A DNA stretch of 64,000 nucleotides, taken from contig NZ_JBGQOM010000009.1 of NCBI RefSeq assembly GCF_052119645.1, positions 124,001-188,000 of the forward strand, in the 5' to 3' direction. This document shows, in pieces, positions 1 to 8,498 of the stretch (positions are counted from its first letter, which is position 1; each line of letters opens with the position of its first letter). A model generated the notes under the pieces. It had not been told where the DNA came from. It ran no database searches and saw only the letters and a program-made list of their open reading frames with translations. The position numbers were made by a program, and so were the translations under genes. Source of the stretch: Paraglaciecola sp030730205 (GTDB lineage Bacteria > Pseudomonadota > Gammaproteobacteria > Enterobacterales > Alteromonadaceae).

Positions 1-243
1 TTGCAGACATTGCCATCAGGCTTGATGAACGATTCCTACTAACAGGGTCCAGACGTTCATGGTTTGTGTTTAATTTGAAAACTTGAATTAGAAATAGGGT
101 TGGATTAAAGCAATATAAGTTTCCGTCTGCACCGTTCCGCAGACACCAACGCCGCAATAAACCGCTTAAAATGCATGGCTAAAACTGGTGTGCGCGAACT
201 GTAGTGGCCGACTAACATAGTGACGGCTCTCAAAACATAGCCT

Positions 244-1014
244 TTAGTTGAATTTTATTCTAAATTCGGCAAGCAAGCCGTCTTCGGTAGTAAAGAATAT
301 GTCGACTCTTGCGGCATTTTCATTCACTTTTGCTCTGAAATCATCAGATGCTTCTTTGGATGATATGTCAGTGAATAGGATGCATTCTTTTTCTTTGCAA
401 TGAAGCGTTCTGACGCTGAAATATCCGAGCTCCTGAGGAATGCTGTTTATTAAATCATAGATATATTCCTTTTTTTGAGGAGAATCAGCACCAGAGGTCT
501 GTGATTCCAACAACCTGTGTATATCATTAGCAACACCAGTGTCGAAATCCACTGAATTTATTTCCCTGTACTCTTCGTTTTCTAGGATAATTGCCCTCGG
601 AATGCCATTAATAACTGATACCTCAATCTTGTATAATGGACTTCGAATATATTTTGAACTCCCATCCCATGATGGAATAACATAGTCATATAAGGGCTCG
701 CCTAAGAAAATTACACCATCCAAGTAACTGCCACTTTCAAACAATGATATTTCATCATCATTTTCATCACGGCCAGGGATAACGCTCATCCCACTTCTGA
801 TTTTATTAGGTTCAAGCCGCTCTTCACTACTTTCAGTCACATGAAATTCAGGGGTAATTTGAGGGGCTTTTTTTTGAGAATTAGGGGGCTGTGGTTCAAC
901 GGTCACGACTGATTCAGATAAATTCAATTCCTTATTCGCATCTTGTCCCCAATACACGTACATAAAATAGATGATGACCGATAGAATCAATAATACTGCA
1001 ACTTTGTTTTTCAC
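244..1014 (-). CDS. membrane-anchored hypothetical protein
   Basis: I do not recognise this 256-residue protein. Residues 5-23 form one strongly hydrophobic segment after a short basic start, so it reads as an uncleaved signal anchor. The rest is polar and acidic and would lie in the periplasm. Residues 40-75 are rich in Pro, Glu and Ser and look like a flexible linker. Two cysteines near residues 206 and 211 (CKEKEC) could form a disulfide. It lies in the same orientation as the GGDEF gene upstream, about 170 bp away, so a functional link is only possible. Codon use is unremarkable. The ORF is probably real, but I cannot assign a function. Confidence 0.7.
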   Translation of the reverse strand: MKNKVAVLLILSVIIYFMYVYWGQDANKELNLSESVVTVEPQPPNSQKKAPQITPEFHVTESSEERLEPNKIRSGMSVIPGRDENDDEISLFESGSYLDGVIFLGEPLYDYVIPSWDGSSKYIRSPLYKIEVSVINGIPRAIILENEEYREINSVDFDTGVANDIHRLLESQTSGADSPQKKEYIYDLINSIPQELGYFSVRTLHCKEKECILFTDISSKEASDDFRAKVNENAARVDIFFTTEDGLLAEFRIKFN

Positions 1015-1184
1015 TAACTACTCACTATCAATGTATCGTTTTAAACGTACCAATTTATATGGAATCATGTCGAGTCACTTGGACTTACTTCAAATGTTAT
1101 CCTATTCACATCGCCCAATAACTCGACTGACCACTAGCTCAGAAAAGGCTATCCTAGCTAATAAGTCACTTATAGATTCACCCC

Positions 1185-2888
1185 TCAAGCGATATCGGTA
1201 GCGAAGCGGTTACGCCCATTATTCTTAGCCTTATATAAATACGTGTCGGCTCTCTCTAGGCCACTTTGTAATGAATCCTCTATATTGAGAAGTGTAAATC
1301 CAATCGATACTGTGACCTGTTTTTGCAATGGTAAAGTGGGAATTTTCAGCGAAGCGACAGAATCATTAATACGTTTCGCCAAGGTGATTAAACCATCAGC
1401 CGTAGCACCTTGAACAATCACTACAAACTCTTCACCTCCTATACGCGCCACGCAATCTTCATCTCTAATGCATTCAGTAAGCGTATTGGCTACTGCCTTT
1501 AATACTTCATCACCAACAGCATGACCAAAATTATCATTTATAGATTTAAAGAAATCCAAGTCCAGCGCCATTAAACCAATCGAAAACCCCAGTCTGCTTG
1601 AGCGTTGATTGGTTGATTCATAATAATTTTCCAATGCTACTCGATTTGCTAAGCCTGTTAATCCATCACTGTAAGCAAGTTTATTCAGTCGTTTCTCTGA
1701 TGAGATATCAGTTATCGTTCCATTATAACCTTGATATTGATCGTTTATGATTTTGGGACGTCCATCTATTCGAATAGAAATGGCTTCACCTGAGGATTTT
1801 CTGATTTCTGCATCATGAATAGTAAACGGCTCGCGTGAATCAAAAATACTTTTTATAACTTTATCGCCCGAAGTTTGGTTACTAGAACTAGGTAGTTCGA
1901 CTAAATCACTCAGGCGAATAACATTGCGTTCGGTAGTTTTAGGTTTAGCATTTTCACTCAAGTAGTCAGACATTGTAGTGATATTCCCAAAAATGTCGGT
2001 CTCCCATAGCCATGTGGATAATGTTTCTTCTATGTGACTTAACGCCGAACTTTTCGAATGAAGGAGTAAATGTAACTCTTTTTGAGTGATTTCTAGTTCA
2101 GTATTTTTAATAACCAACTCTCTAGTTCGGTCATTAACCGTACTTTCGAGAATCTTTTGATGTGAGACTATCTGTTTACCCATATGGTTTACTGTACTTA
2201 CCATATCATCTAGTTCATCAAAAAAATTTGTATCTCTTTGCTCAAGTTCTTTAACTTGTTGATTGTGAGAAAAATCACGTAACCAATTGATTATTTTACG
2301 TTGACGATTAAGTACCAGTTTGTTAACTAAAAATAAAATAAAAAGTGAAACGATGAAGGCTTTAATTGCTTGAGTTAATAAGATAGCTTTAATATTTATT
2401 AACACATCTTGTTTTATTTGACCTGTCCCTACTATTAACTCGATAGACCCTTTTTTTCCTTCAATCTTTTTTAATATTTCTTCATTTATACCCAAAAATG
2501 TTATATCGACATAAAGGGGCTTTGAATAAATGAGATACTGTTCTCTCGTTTCAGGATTATTTTTCACATCAAAAATACCATCACTAGAATATGACTCAAT
2601 TATTTTGTTGCCTGATTCGTCTCTGATTAGCACACCATATTCATCAGATAACACTCGAAACGCCATAGATATTGAATTAACAATTTCATTTTGTGATAGG
2701 TGGATAGCTATGCCAAGAGGGGATTCATAGGACTTAAGTAAATCTTCAACTTGTTGCTTAAAAGCAAACATCCTATTCTGATAATCAAAGTAAACTGTGT
2801 AGGAAGTTGCAGCCAAGGTAAATACACCACTGAAAAGCATAATGTAGATAACGAGCTTTTTGGATAACCGCCCCTGAAATTGAGTCAT
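1185..2888 (-). CDS. membrane diguanylate cyclase with PAS and GGDEF domains
   Basis: Predicted to make cyclic di-GMP from two GTP at the inner membrane. The 567-residue chain has a membrane segment at about 11-33, a periplasmic sensor region of about 130 residues, a second membrane segment near 168-190, a linker rich in charged helix, a PAS-like region at about 280-395, and a C-terminal GGDEF domain. The catalytic motif is an intact GGEEF near residue 482. The RxxD inhibitory site (RDED) lies five residues before it, so product inhibition is expected. The metal and substrate motif DLDFFKSINDNFGH is complete. The ligand of the periplasmic part is unknown. It stands alone, with a long non-coding region upstream. 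Confidence 0.92.
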   Translation of the reverse strand: MTQFQGRLSKKLVIYIMLFSGVFTLAATSYTVYFDYQNRMFAFKQQVEDLLKSYESPLGIAIHLSQNEIVNSISMAFRVLSDEYGVLIRDESGNKIIESYSSDGIFDVKNNPETREQYLIYSKPLYVDITFLGINEEILKKIEGKKGSIELIVGTGQIKQDVLINIKAILLTQAIKAFIVSLFILFLVNKLVLNRQRKIINWLRDFSHNQQVKELEQRDTNFFDELDDMVSTVNHMGKQIVSHQKILESTVNDRTRELVIKNTELEITQKELHLLLHSKSSALSHIEETLSTWLWETDIFGNITTMSDYLSENAKPKTTERNVIRLSDLVELPSSSNQTSGDKVIKSIFDSREPFTIHDAEIRKSSGEAISIRIDGRPKIINDQYQGYNGTITDISSEKRLNKLAYSDGLTGLANRVALENYYESTNQRSSRLGFSIGLMALDLDFFKSINDNFGHAVGDEVLKAVANTLTECIRDEDCVARIGGEEFVVIVQGATADGLITLAKRINDSVASLKIPTLPLQKQVTVSIGFTLLNIEDSLQSGLERADTYLYKAKNNGRNRFATDIA

Positions 2889-3664
2889 GGTTGCTGATAT
2901 TGAAAAATGATTAATAATCCAATCCTATCCTGATAAGTTGGGTTTTTAAAGTGGTATGTCCTTCTGTAAACACTGCATCTAAGCATGTACTGACAAGTTA
3001 GAAATAATTATTTGTTCTAACTGAACATCTGCTAAGTCCAAAGTTGCAGATGTTTTATAGATGTACAAATCTAAGACAAATTTTCAATCTCGTGACTGTG
3101 TCCTTTCACAGTTAGACAGTCGGTAAACCTAAATCGTATTTCTAGCTTTTGTTCAAAAGCCGAATATCGCGATTGTGCCAAAAGCGGATATTCGCCATTG
3201 GCTTAGTGTGCTCCATAAGTTCAGATCAAAGTGGAGTTTAGATTAAGAGACAGGTTAAATATTTGTCACCTTAATACACTGTATATAAAAATCAGGTGTA
3301 ATGAAGTTTGGTGAATAATGTCAATATCGCTTCCTATTAAATAGATTTTCTAAGTCTCACTTTGTTTTTCCAATAATTGCTAAGTTATTAATTTAGTTAT
3401 GGAAAATCTAAGGCTCATGGCTTTTAATAGGAAGCGAAAAAGGTCTCGTTAGAATACCGGGTAAACCGTCAGGCTCCTTTTGCTTTTTAGAGCTTCCGCA
3501 GTTTTAGCATAATTGAAGTAAAAAAAAGTAATAAAATCAGAAAGTAAGCACTGATAATGACGAAAAAACAATCAAGCCGAGCATTTGCAAATGCGCTTTG
3601 CTCGTTAATTAGTGTTATGCATGCAGTTTTAGCAATACGGCAGGCGGAAATATAGATTGCGGAA
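2889..3664. other. 776-bp intergenic region
   Basis: No convincing gene is present. It holds an inverted-repeat element in its right half, described separately, and an AT-rich stretch with short dyads such as GCATTTGCAAATGC just before the AraC-type gene. A 71-codon minus-strand frame at its right end overlaps the regulator start and looks spurious. The promoters of both flanking divergent genes must lie here. Confidence 0.6.
3327..3437. repeat. 111-bp inverted-repeat element
   Basis: The ends TCGCTTCCTATTAAA (3327-3341) and TTTAATAGGAAGCGA (3423-3437) are perfect 15-bp inverted copies. The left arm continues directly with TAGATTTTC (3342-3350), which pairs with GAAAATCTA (3402-3410); the right side has a 12-nt bulge between the two pieces. 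The result is a 24-bp stem over a loop of about 50 nt. There is no coding capacity and no T-run suggesting a terminator. It could be a miniature inverted-repeat element or a structured transcript; the sequence alone does not decide. Confidence 0.6.
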
Positions 3665-4570
3665 GTGAGACAAAACCCTGTGGTAGATAACTTAAACAAC
3701 AAGAATGCAAAAATTATTAGCCAGGTCGGACAGTATATTTATGACCATAGTGATCAGACTATCAGCTTGGATGGACTAGCAAGTTATACAGGCTTTTCTA
3801 AGTACCACTTTAACCGCATATTTTTTGCGGCGACGGGTTATCAGTTGGGTGAGTTTATTCAGCGGCATAAATTGGAAAAGGCACTGCACGCAATTAAACA
3901 TGGAAACCACAATATCATCGATGTCGCTCTTAGCGTCGGTTATGATTCCCCTTCATCTTTTTCTAGGGCGTTTAAAAAGATCTTCGCTGTGACGCCAAGC
4001 GATGTAGTCCAAGGTAATTTGCCGATCAATGATCGAGCTGGCAGCTTAAAACCTAGAAAATTACTAACTGACCAAAAATTGCAACCTGTTTGGAAAATGT
4101 TACCGGAGCAAACAGTGTACGGTTTATATGGCAAAGGTTTTAATGAGCAATCTTTCTCCATGTTGGCTGGAGAATTATACAGCTGTCTAGCTGCAATGGC
4201 TGAGCCTTTAAGTTATGCAGAGTTACAGCCTATTGGTGTTTCTGTTGATAACCCGTGGGCTGGAGAGCAAACGGAAAGCCGTTTTTTTGCTGGCTTTGTT
4301 GAAGGTCTATCCGCTCATCATGAAAAACTGGACGCTTTTAAATGGCAAGCTGGCCACTGGGCCTGTTTCACGCATACAGGTCCACACGATTGCATGTGGC
4401 AAACTATTTCTCAGGTTTATGCACAATGGGTCCTTCCTAATAGTATCAAACTAAAAGATCAGCAAATCGTGCAGCGTTATCTGAATAATCCTATGGAAAC
4501 TGAGTCTGAAGCTCTTAAGACGGAGTTGTACTTTGCAATAGAAAATATTACCGCAGAAGAAAAAGCTTAA
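3665..4570 (+). CDS. AraC-family regulator with GyrI-like effector domain
   Basis: A 301-residue transcription regulator. Residues 15-115 carry two AraC-type helix-turn-helix motifs, with the familiar second-helix pattern ending in SVGYDSPSSFSRAFKKIFAVTPS. Residues 135-295 resemble the GyrI/SOUL-like small-molecule-binding fold found in Rob and BmrR relatives, so a hydrophobic or cationic effector is plausible. The frame opens at a GTG with GGAA directly against it, too close for a ribosome site. A second in-frame GTG at 3680 is better spaced and may be the real start. A secreted hydrolase follows after 116 bp and may be a target. Confidence 0.88.
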   Translation: MRQNPVVDNLNNKNAKIISQVGQYIYDHSDQTISLDGLASYTGFSKYHFNRIFFAATGYQLGEFIQRHKLEKALHAIKHGNHNIIDVALSVGYDSPSSFSRAFKKIFAVTPSDVVQGNLPINDRAGSLKPRKLLTDQKLQPVWKMLPEQTVYGLYGKGFNEQSFSMLAGELYSCLAAMAEPLSYAELQPIGVSVDNPWAGEQTESRFFAGFVEGLSAHHEKLDAFKWQAGHWACFTHTGPHDCMWQTISQVYAQWVLPNSIKLKDQQIVQRYLNNPMETESEALKTELYFAIENITAEEKA

Positions 4571-4686
4571 AATTCCGCTTCAAGCAAGGTATTTCTCACA
4601 AATCGCACTTTCTGCACTGCCCAATATTAGTTATGCATTTATAGTTGCTGCATTGAATGTTTCATGAAAAATAAATAGAGAGAAAT

Positions 4687-5712
4687 ATGAACCTAAAAAT
4701 AACAACTCTTTGCTTTACTAGTCTTATGTTGTCTACTCTTTTTGGCAGTGCTCAAGCATTCGCTAGCGGAGCAATCGAACTGAAGACAGCAGAAGTCGAC
4801 TTTTTTAATCAGCGAGTGAATCGACCAACCAAAATCAAGTTCTGGTATCAAGGTGGTGCAGAACCTTGTAAAACGACAATTTGCTTATCACCGAAGCAAA
4901 GAAGTCACCGGGTTGCGATTATTTCTCATGGCGCCTTTGGCTCTCCCCGTGAAATGAACTGGCTGGGTTATGCATTAGCCTCAAAAGGTTGGGTTGTTGC
5001 TGGGGTAGCGCATTATGGCGAGTCTTGGGTTTATGGGCCTGAGAATATCGACCCGAGTTCCGCTATGCGCTTCTGGCAGCGCCCACAAGATGTAAGCTTT
5101 GCGATCGATAGTTTATCTGATAAGGGGCTATTTAATACCTCGCTTAAAACGGACAAAGTAATAATGCTTGGTCATTCTTCAGGCGGGTTTACGTCTTTAG
5201 CAATGGCGGGAGCCAATTTAGAAGCGGGTAAGTCGGAAACCTATTGCGCGTCAGAAAAGGCAAAAGATGATAAAGGCTGTCACTACGGCCAGCAAAGTAA
5301 ACGCAAGCCAATGAGTGAAGAAATGTTAATGAAAATTGATTTACTGCAAGAGCAAATGCGAGACGAGCGAGTTGTAGCTGTTATCGCTTTAGATCCGGCT
5401 TTAGGCCATGCGGTTAGCGAAAAAAGCCTAGAAAGTATAAAGGTTCCTACCCTAATTCTGGGCTCCGTCGAAAACGACTTCCTGCCGTATATCGCACATT
5501 CCAAATATTATGCAGACCATATTCAAGGTTCGAGTTTGGTAGGTATTGAACAAGGCGCTGGTCATTTTGTGTACATCGATAAATGCGACTCTGAGCGGGA
5601 AATAGAAGGCGTATCTTTGTGTAAGGATAGACAAAGTGTAGATCGCAAGGCAATACAGAAAAAAATACTCGGGCATGTATTTGGCTTTATTAATAAAAAT
5701 GGTTTTAGCTAG
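4687..5712 (+). CDS. secreted alpha/beta hydrolase
   Basis: A 341-residue predicted periplasmic esterase or lipase-like hydrolase. It starts with a cleavable signal peptide (residues 1-27, cleavage near AQAFA). The nucleophile elbow is GHSSG in MLGHSSGGFTS (about residues 160-164), the acid is probably the Asp in ENDF (near 264), and the base is the His in GAGHFVYID (near 294). The oxyanion region follows HGAFGS near residue 80. Three cysteine pairs (CKTTIC, YCASEKAKDDKGC, DKCDS to SLC) suggest disulfides, fitting an exported protein. The ribosome site AGAG lies just before ATG. It resembles dienelactone hydrolase and PAF-acetylhydrolase relatives; the substrate is unknown. Confidence 0.85.
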   Translation: MNLKITTLCFTSLMLSTLFGSAQAFASGAIELKTAEVDFFNQRVNRPTKIKFWYQGGAEPCKTTICLSPKQRSHRVAIISHGAFGSPREMNWLGYALASKGWVVAGVAHYGESWVYGPENIDPSSAMRFWQRPQDVSFAIDSLSDKGLFNTSLKTDKVIMLGHSSGGFTSLAMAGANLEAGKSETYCASEKAKDDKGCHYGQQSKRKPMSEEMLMKIDLLQEQMRDERVVAVIALDPALGHAVSEKSLESIKVPTLILGSVENDFLPYIAHSKYYADHIQGSSLVGIEQGAGHFVYIDKCDSEREIEGVSLCKDRQSVDRKAIQKKILGHVFGFINKNGFS

Positions 5713-6108
5713 AAACTCATACCTAGCCTAAAAGCTATCAAGTTCGAAGAAGGTGATGTTAAAAACTCGCCTTTTGTGTTTAGCAGAACAACAATCTTCT
5801 AAAGACTTCGGATTATTTAAAGTAAAAATAATTGGCTTTGTTGCGTTCCTCAACAACTATAGCCAACTACTTTTTTCCGCATAAGTAGGCGTTAATGTCC
5901 GCTTTACAGCGATAGCTTAATCAAAATTTAATATGTCCAACGGCGGCAATACGCTCAGAGCCTCCCTCCCAGCTTTTACACAAAACAGTTGTTTTTCCAA
6001 ACGAGAAGAAATTGTGACATCCAAGCTTATCATGCAAGTAGCCGTTGATATGAGGTTTACACCTTCTTTGCTTTTGCAATTGTTTTGAAGCGCAGCGACA
6101 ACTGATTT
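5713..6108. other. 396-bp intergenic region
   Basis: No gene is supported on either strand. The only structure I see is an imperfect hairpin between TTGGCT (about 5832-5837) and AGCCAA (about 5861-5866), with GTTG/CAAC pairing inside it. The segment beginning GGCTTTGTTGC recalls terminal sequences of some insertion sequences, but no second end or transposase remnant is visible. Confidence 0.5.
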
Positions 6109-6342
6109 TTAATCTGTTTGCTTGCTTCGAGTCGCCGGTAATCTACCTGTAATCACCACGTAATAAGCAAATAATCCGAGCAAAGAAAAAATAATCATGC
6201 TGATTGTTATGGCCTGCCAACCTGAAACAAACAGGGTATAAAAAAGCATGCCAATAACCAATAAAGTCGGTGTGGCAACTAAGGCGATCATGACCCGCAC
6301 ATTGGCAGGGATGGGGGCTTTGTTGGTTTGAGTAGAGTTCAT
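6109..6342 (-). CDS. small two-helix membrane protein
   Basis: A 77-residue protein with two hydrophobic helices (about 17-38 and 44-66), a Thr/Asn-rich N-terminus and a basic C-terminal tail (RLPATRSKQ). I do not recognise a family. The short ORF has a clear ATG, and the hydrophobic pattern is unlikely by chance. It stands alone between two plus-strand genes. It may be a small inner-membrane protein of unknown role. Confidence 0.6.
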   Translation of the reverse strand: MNSTQTNKAPIPANVRVMIALVATPTLLVIGMLFYTLFVSGWQAITISMIIFSLLGLFAYYVVITGRLPATRSKQTD

Positions 6343-6505
6343 TGCTTAGCTCTCATTGTGTGGTGATGCTTAAAAGCTGCCATTTATAGTCCTACAAGAC
6401 CACATCATCTTAGGTATTTCAATAACTTGTTTTTTCATCGGTTTAGGGCTTTTAACATAGAGTTTATTTTTGATAGCGGCACCGCCCTGAGGTTTGTACT
6501 GAACA

Positions 6506-7264
6506 ATGCCACAAGAAGATTGTTGCACAGGTGGCTATCGGTATACCATCAGTCAAACTTTAATGGCGTGCTCTTTTTATCCGGGATCAAACATTGTGAA
6601 TGCAGTATCGACCAATACCTTAGACAAACTTCCTAATATCGATAATTTGAAAAGATTGCTTCAATCCTTAGCGGTTTTAGACTTAGTTTTGTGCCCTGAA
6701 TGGGACAACAGATATTACTCTTTTGACGCGCATTGGGCACCGGGTGAGTCAATGGCCTCAATGCGCAACGGTTGTGGAGATTCTTTTACTGTGCTGTTTA
6801 CCGCCAGTGGCTGCTTTTTTAAAGGTTTTGCCCATGAATCCACGTTATCATCGTGGCATCAAGGCAATCTAAAGAAATGGCAAGTAGCGCTTAACAAGGT
6901 GCCTGCTGAATTTGCTCATGCGGTGTCTGAACCTGCCTTTGATATAGACAATATTTCCTTTTGTTTTTGGCGTTTGGTAGGCGAAACAAGCTGGTCTAAA
7001 GCAAGCTTTGCAACAACTGAAACCGATGATCCTGATGGTTCGTTATTTCTTTTAAACTGCCTAGTTGGCGATCCTCGAAATTATCAAGAGTTTGCTGAAG
7101 ATTACTTTGAAACGGATGTTCCTCTTGCCATCATTCAGCATGTTTATCAGCAACTACCGTTAACTCACAGAGTGATTCAGCAACTTAATCCAGAGCTTGC
7201 ACTGGCTGATTTTTATGATGAATTAGTGGATATCGGTTACCCTATGAACAATTCGCAGCACTAA
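6506..7264 (+). CDS. hypothetical soluble protein
   Basis: A 252-residue protein that I do not recognise. There is no signal peptide or membrane helix. It is rich in aromatic residues and Cys, with a conserved-looking block around residues 70-115 that includes GESMASMRNGCGD and a Trp-rich stretch, and an acidic C-terminal helix pair. The start ATG is preceded by GAGG at a rather long spacing of about 13 nt, and no better ATG follows. Codon use resembles the neighbours, so it is probably expressed. No function can be inferred from context. Confidence 0.65.
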   Translation: MPQEDCCTGGYRYTISQTLMACSFYPGSNIVNAVSTNTLDKLPNIDNLKRLLQSLAVLDLVLCPEWDNRYYSFDAHWAPGESMASMRNGCGDSFTVLFTASGCFFKGFAHESTLSSWHQGNLKKWQVALNKVPAEFAHAVSEPAFDIDNISFCFWRLVGETSWSKASFATTETDDPDGSLFLLNCLVGDPRNYQEFAEDYFETDVPLAIIQHVYQQLPLTHRVIQQLNPELALADFYDELVDIGYPMNNSQH

Positions 7265-7457
7265 AAACGCCTTGTTCTACAAGCATGAGTCGCGATGTAA
7301 TATTGCCGATATTTATTGATGTGACTCATCCGCGTAAACCCATCTGTGATGTTGTGATGTGAGCGGTAGAGACAACACGCGTAGCGAAGCGTGATCAGGG
7401 GCTGGCGGGCGGGTAGAAAATTACCGCATAGGTCTATTTAATTGCCTGCAAACACCC

Positions 7458-8420
7458 TTATACATCCAAATCACTCATTATGGGCAATGAATCGAAAGCG
7501 CCAAAATGCGCAACCGTGAAAGCACCACATTTAGTCGCAAAATCAATGGCTTTTAGTACATGTTGAAAGTTAGCCACCCATTCCACAAATGTTTTCGACG
7601 AACTGTTTTCACCCGCTACTCGATACAAAAAGCCACCGACAAAGGCATCACCTGCAGCGGTTGTATCAACTACGTTCGCCTTCGGCGCAGGGTAAGTGCC
7701 ATCAAAATTTTGCGTATAAAAGGCGATGGGCTTACCTCCATCGGTAATCATCACTAATGATACCCCTTGTTCTATCCATGATTTAACCACTTGCTCAACG
7801 TGCTCAACCCCATACAACTGCACTAACTCATCGCGACTGGCTTTGATGATATTTGCCATGATTGCCGCGCGTGAAATTCTGCCTGCTGCATCTTGAGTCG
7901 GCGGCCAAAAAGCCGAGCGAAAATTAACATCTAAACAAATAATCGACTGGTTTTTCTTGAATATTTCCAGTGCTTGCAGGGTGCAATCAAGTTGATGTTC
8001 GTTGGCTAACATGCCAGAGCAAAAGGAGACGACTCGTGTAGGTTCAATAATTTCAGCGGTGAAATCACTGGGCTGTATATCGTTGTGCGCAGCTTGTGTG
8101 TCATAGAATTCAAAGCTGCGCTCACCAAGGTGATCTAAGGTCACAAAAGCCAAAGCGGTTTTACCCGTCTCAGAAAACCCAACAAAATCAGTAGAGACAC
8201 CATTATTTTTTAGCGCGTTGATTAGGAAATGACCAAATTGGTCTTTACCCACTTTACCAAATAAAAAACTTTTCCCTCCTAATTTGGCCACGGCCACCGC
8301 GACATTGGCTGGCGCACCACCGGCATATTGGGTAAAGGTGACGACTGTGCTGGGATCTTTCTCTAAACAGGTGCTTGATAGCAGGTCGATCAATGCTTCG
8401 CCGATTGCTAGTACTTCCAT
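7458..8420 (-). CDS. PfkB-family sugar kinase (fructokinase-like)
   Basis: Predicted cytoplasmic ATP-dependent sugar kinase of 320 residues. The first PfkB signature is GGAPANVAVAVAKLGG (about 33-48). The second is DTTAAGDAFVGGFL (about 251-264), which includes the catalytic Asp and the anion hole. GERSFEFYD is typical of fructokinases rather than adenosine or ribokinases. It lies 78 bp behind a TonB receptor in the same orientation, with a strong hairpin between them, and belongs to a locus with a ROK regulator and a sugar permease. Fructose released from an oligosaccharide is the most likely substrate, but the sugar cannot be fixed from sequence. Confidence 0.9.
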   Translation of the reverse strand: MEVLAIGEALIDLLSSTCLEKDPSTVVTFTQYAGGAPANVAVAVAKLGGKSFLFGKVGKDQFGHFLINALKNNGVSTDFVGFSETGKTALAFVTLDHLGERSFEFYDTQAAHNDIQPSDFTAEIIEPTRVVSFCSGMLANEHQLDCTLQALEIFKKNQSIICLDVNFRSAFWPPTQDAAGRISRAAIMANIIKASRDELVQLYGVEHVEQVVKSWIEQGVSLVMITDGGKPIAFYTQNFDGTYPAPKANVVDTTAAGDAFVGGFLYRVAGENSSSKTFVEWVANFQHVLKAIDFATKCGAFTVAHFGAFDSLPIMSDLDV

Positions 8421-8457
8421 AGTTGAGTTTGCCTTCGTTTATCCACTAAAAAATAGA

Positions 8458-8489
8458 TGTTTGGCTTGGAAACTTGCCCAAGCCAAACA
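8458..8489 (-). terminator. hairpin between TonB receptor and kinase genes
   Basis: TGTTTGGCTTGG and CCAAGCCAAACA form a perfect 12-bp stem with an 8-nt loop. Read on the minus strand it is followed, after CTA, by a run of T residues, so it can act as an intrinsic terminator. The kinase gene starts less than 40 bp later. The hairpin may partly terminate the receptor transcript or protect its 3' end, so that receptor and kinase are made in different amounts. Confidence 0.7.
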
Positions 8490-8498
8490 AGGGGTTTG

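Noticed and set aside
2..88. Open frame at the left window edge ending with TGA
   Set aside because: It could be the C-terminus of a gene outside the window, but 28 residues carry no recognisable motif.
971..1201. 76-codon plus-strand frame
   Set aside because: It overlaps the starts and ends of flanking minus-strand genes and has no coding character.
3487..3702. 71-codon minus-strand frame before the AraC gene
   Set aside because: It overlaps the AraC start, has no ribosome site and reads as chance sequence.
3600..4686. Possible integron cassette around the AraC and hydrolase genes (TTAGTGTTATGC-like text)
   Set aside because: No complete attC site, no paired core sites and no integrase are visible.
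5832..5866. Possible insertion-sequence end (GGCTTTGTTGC)
   Set aside because: No matching inverted end, target duplication or transposase remnant.
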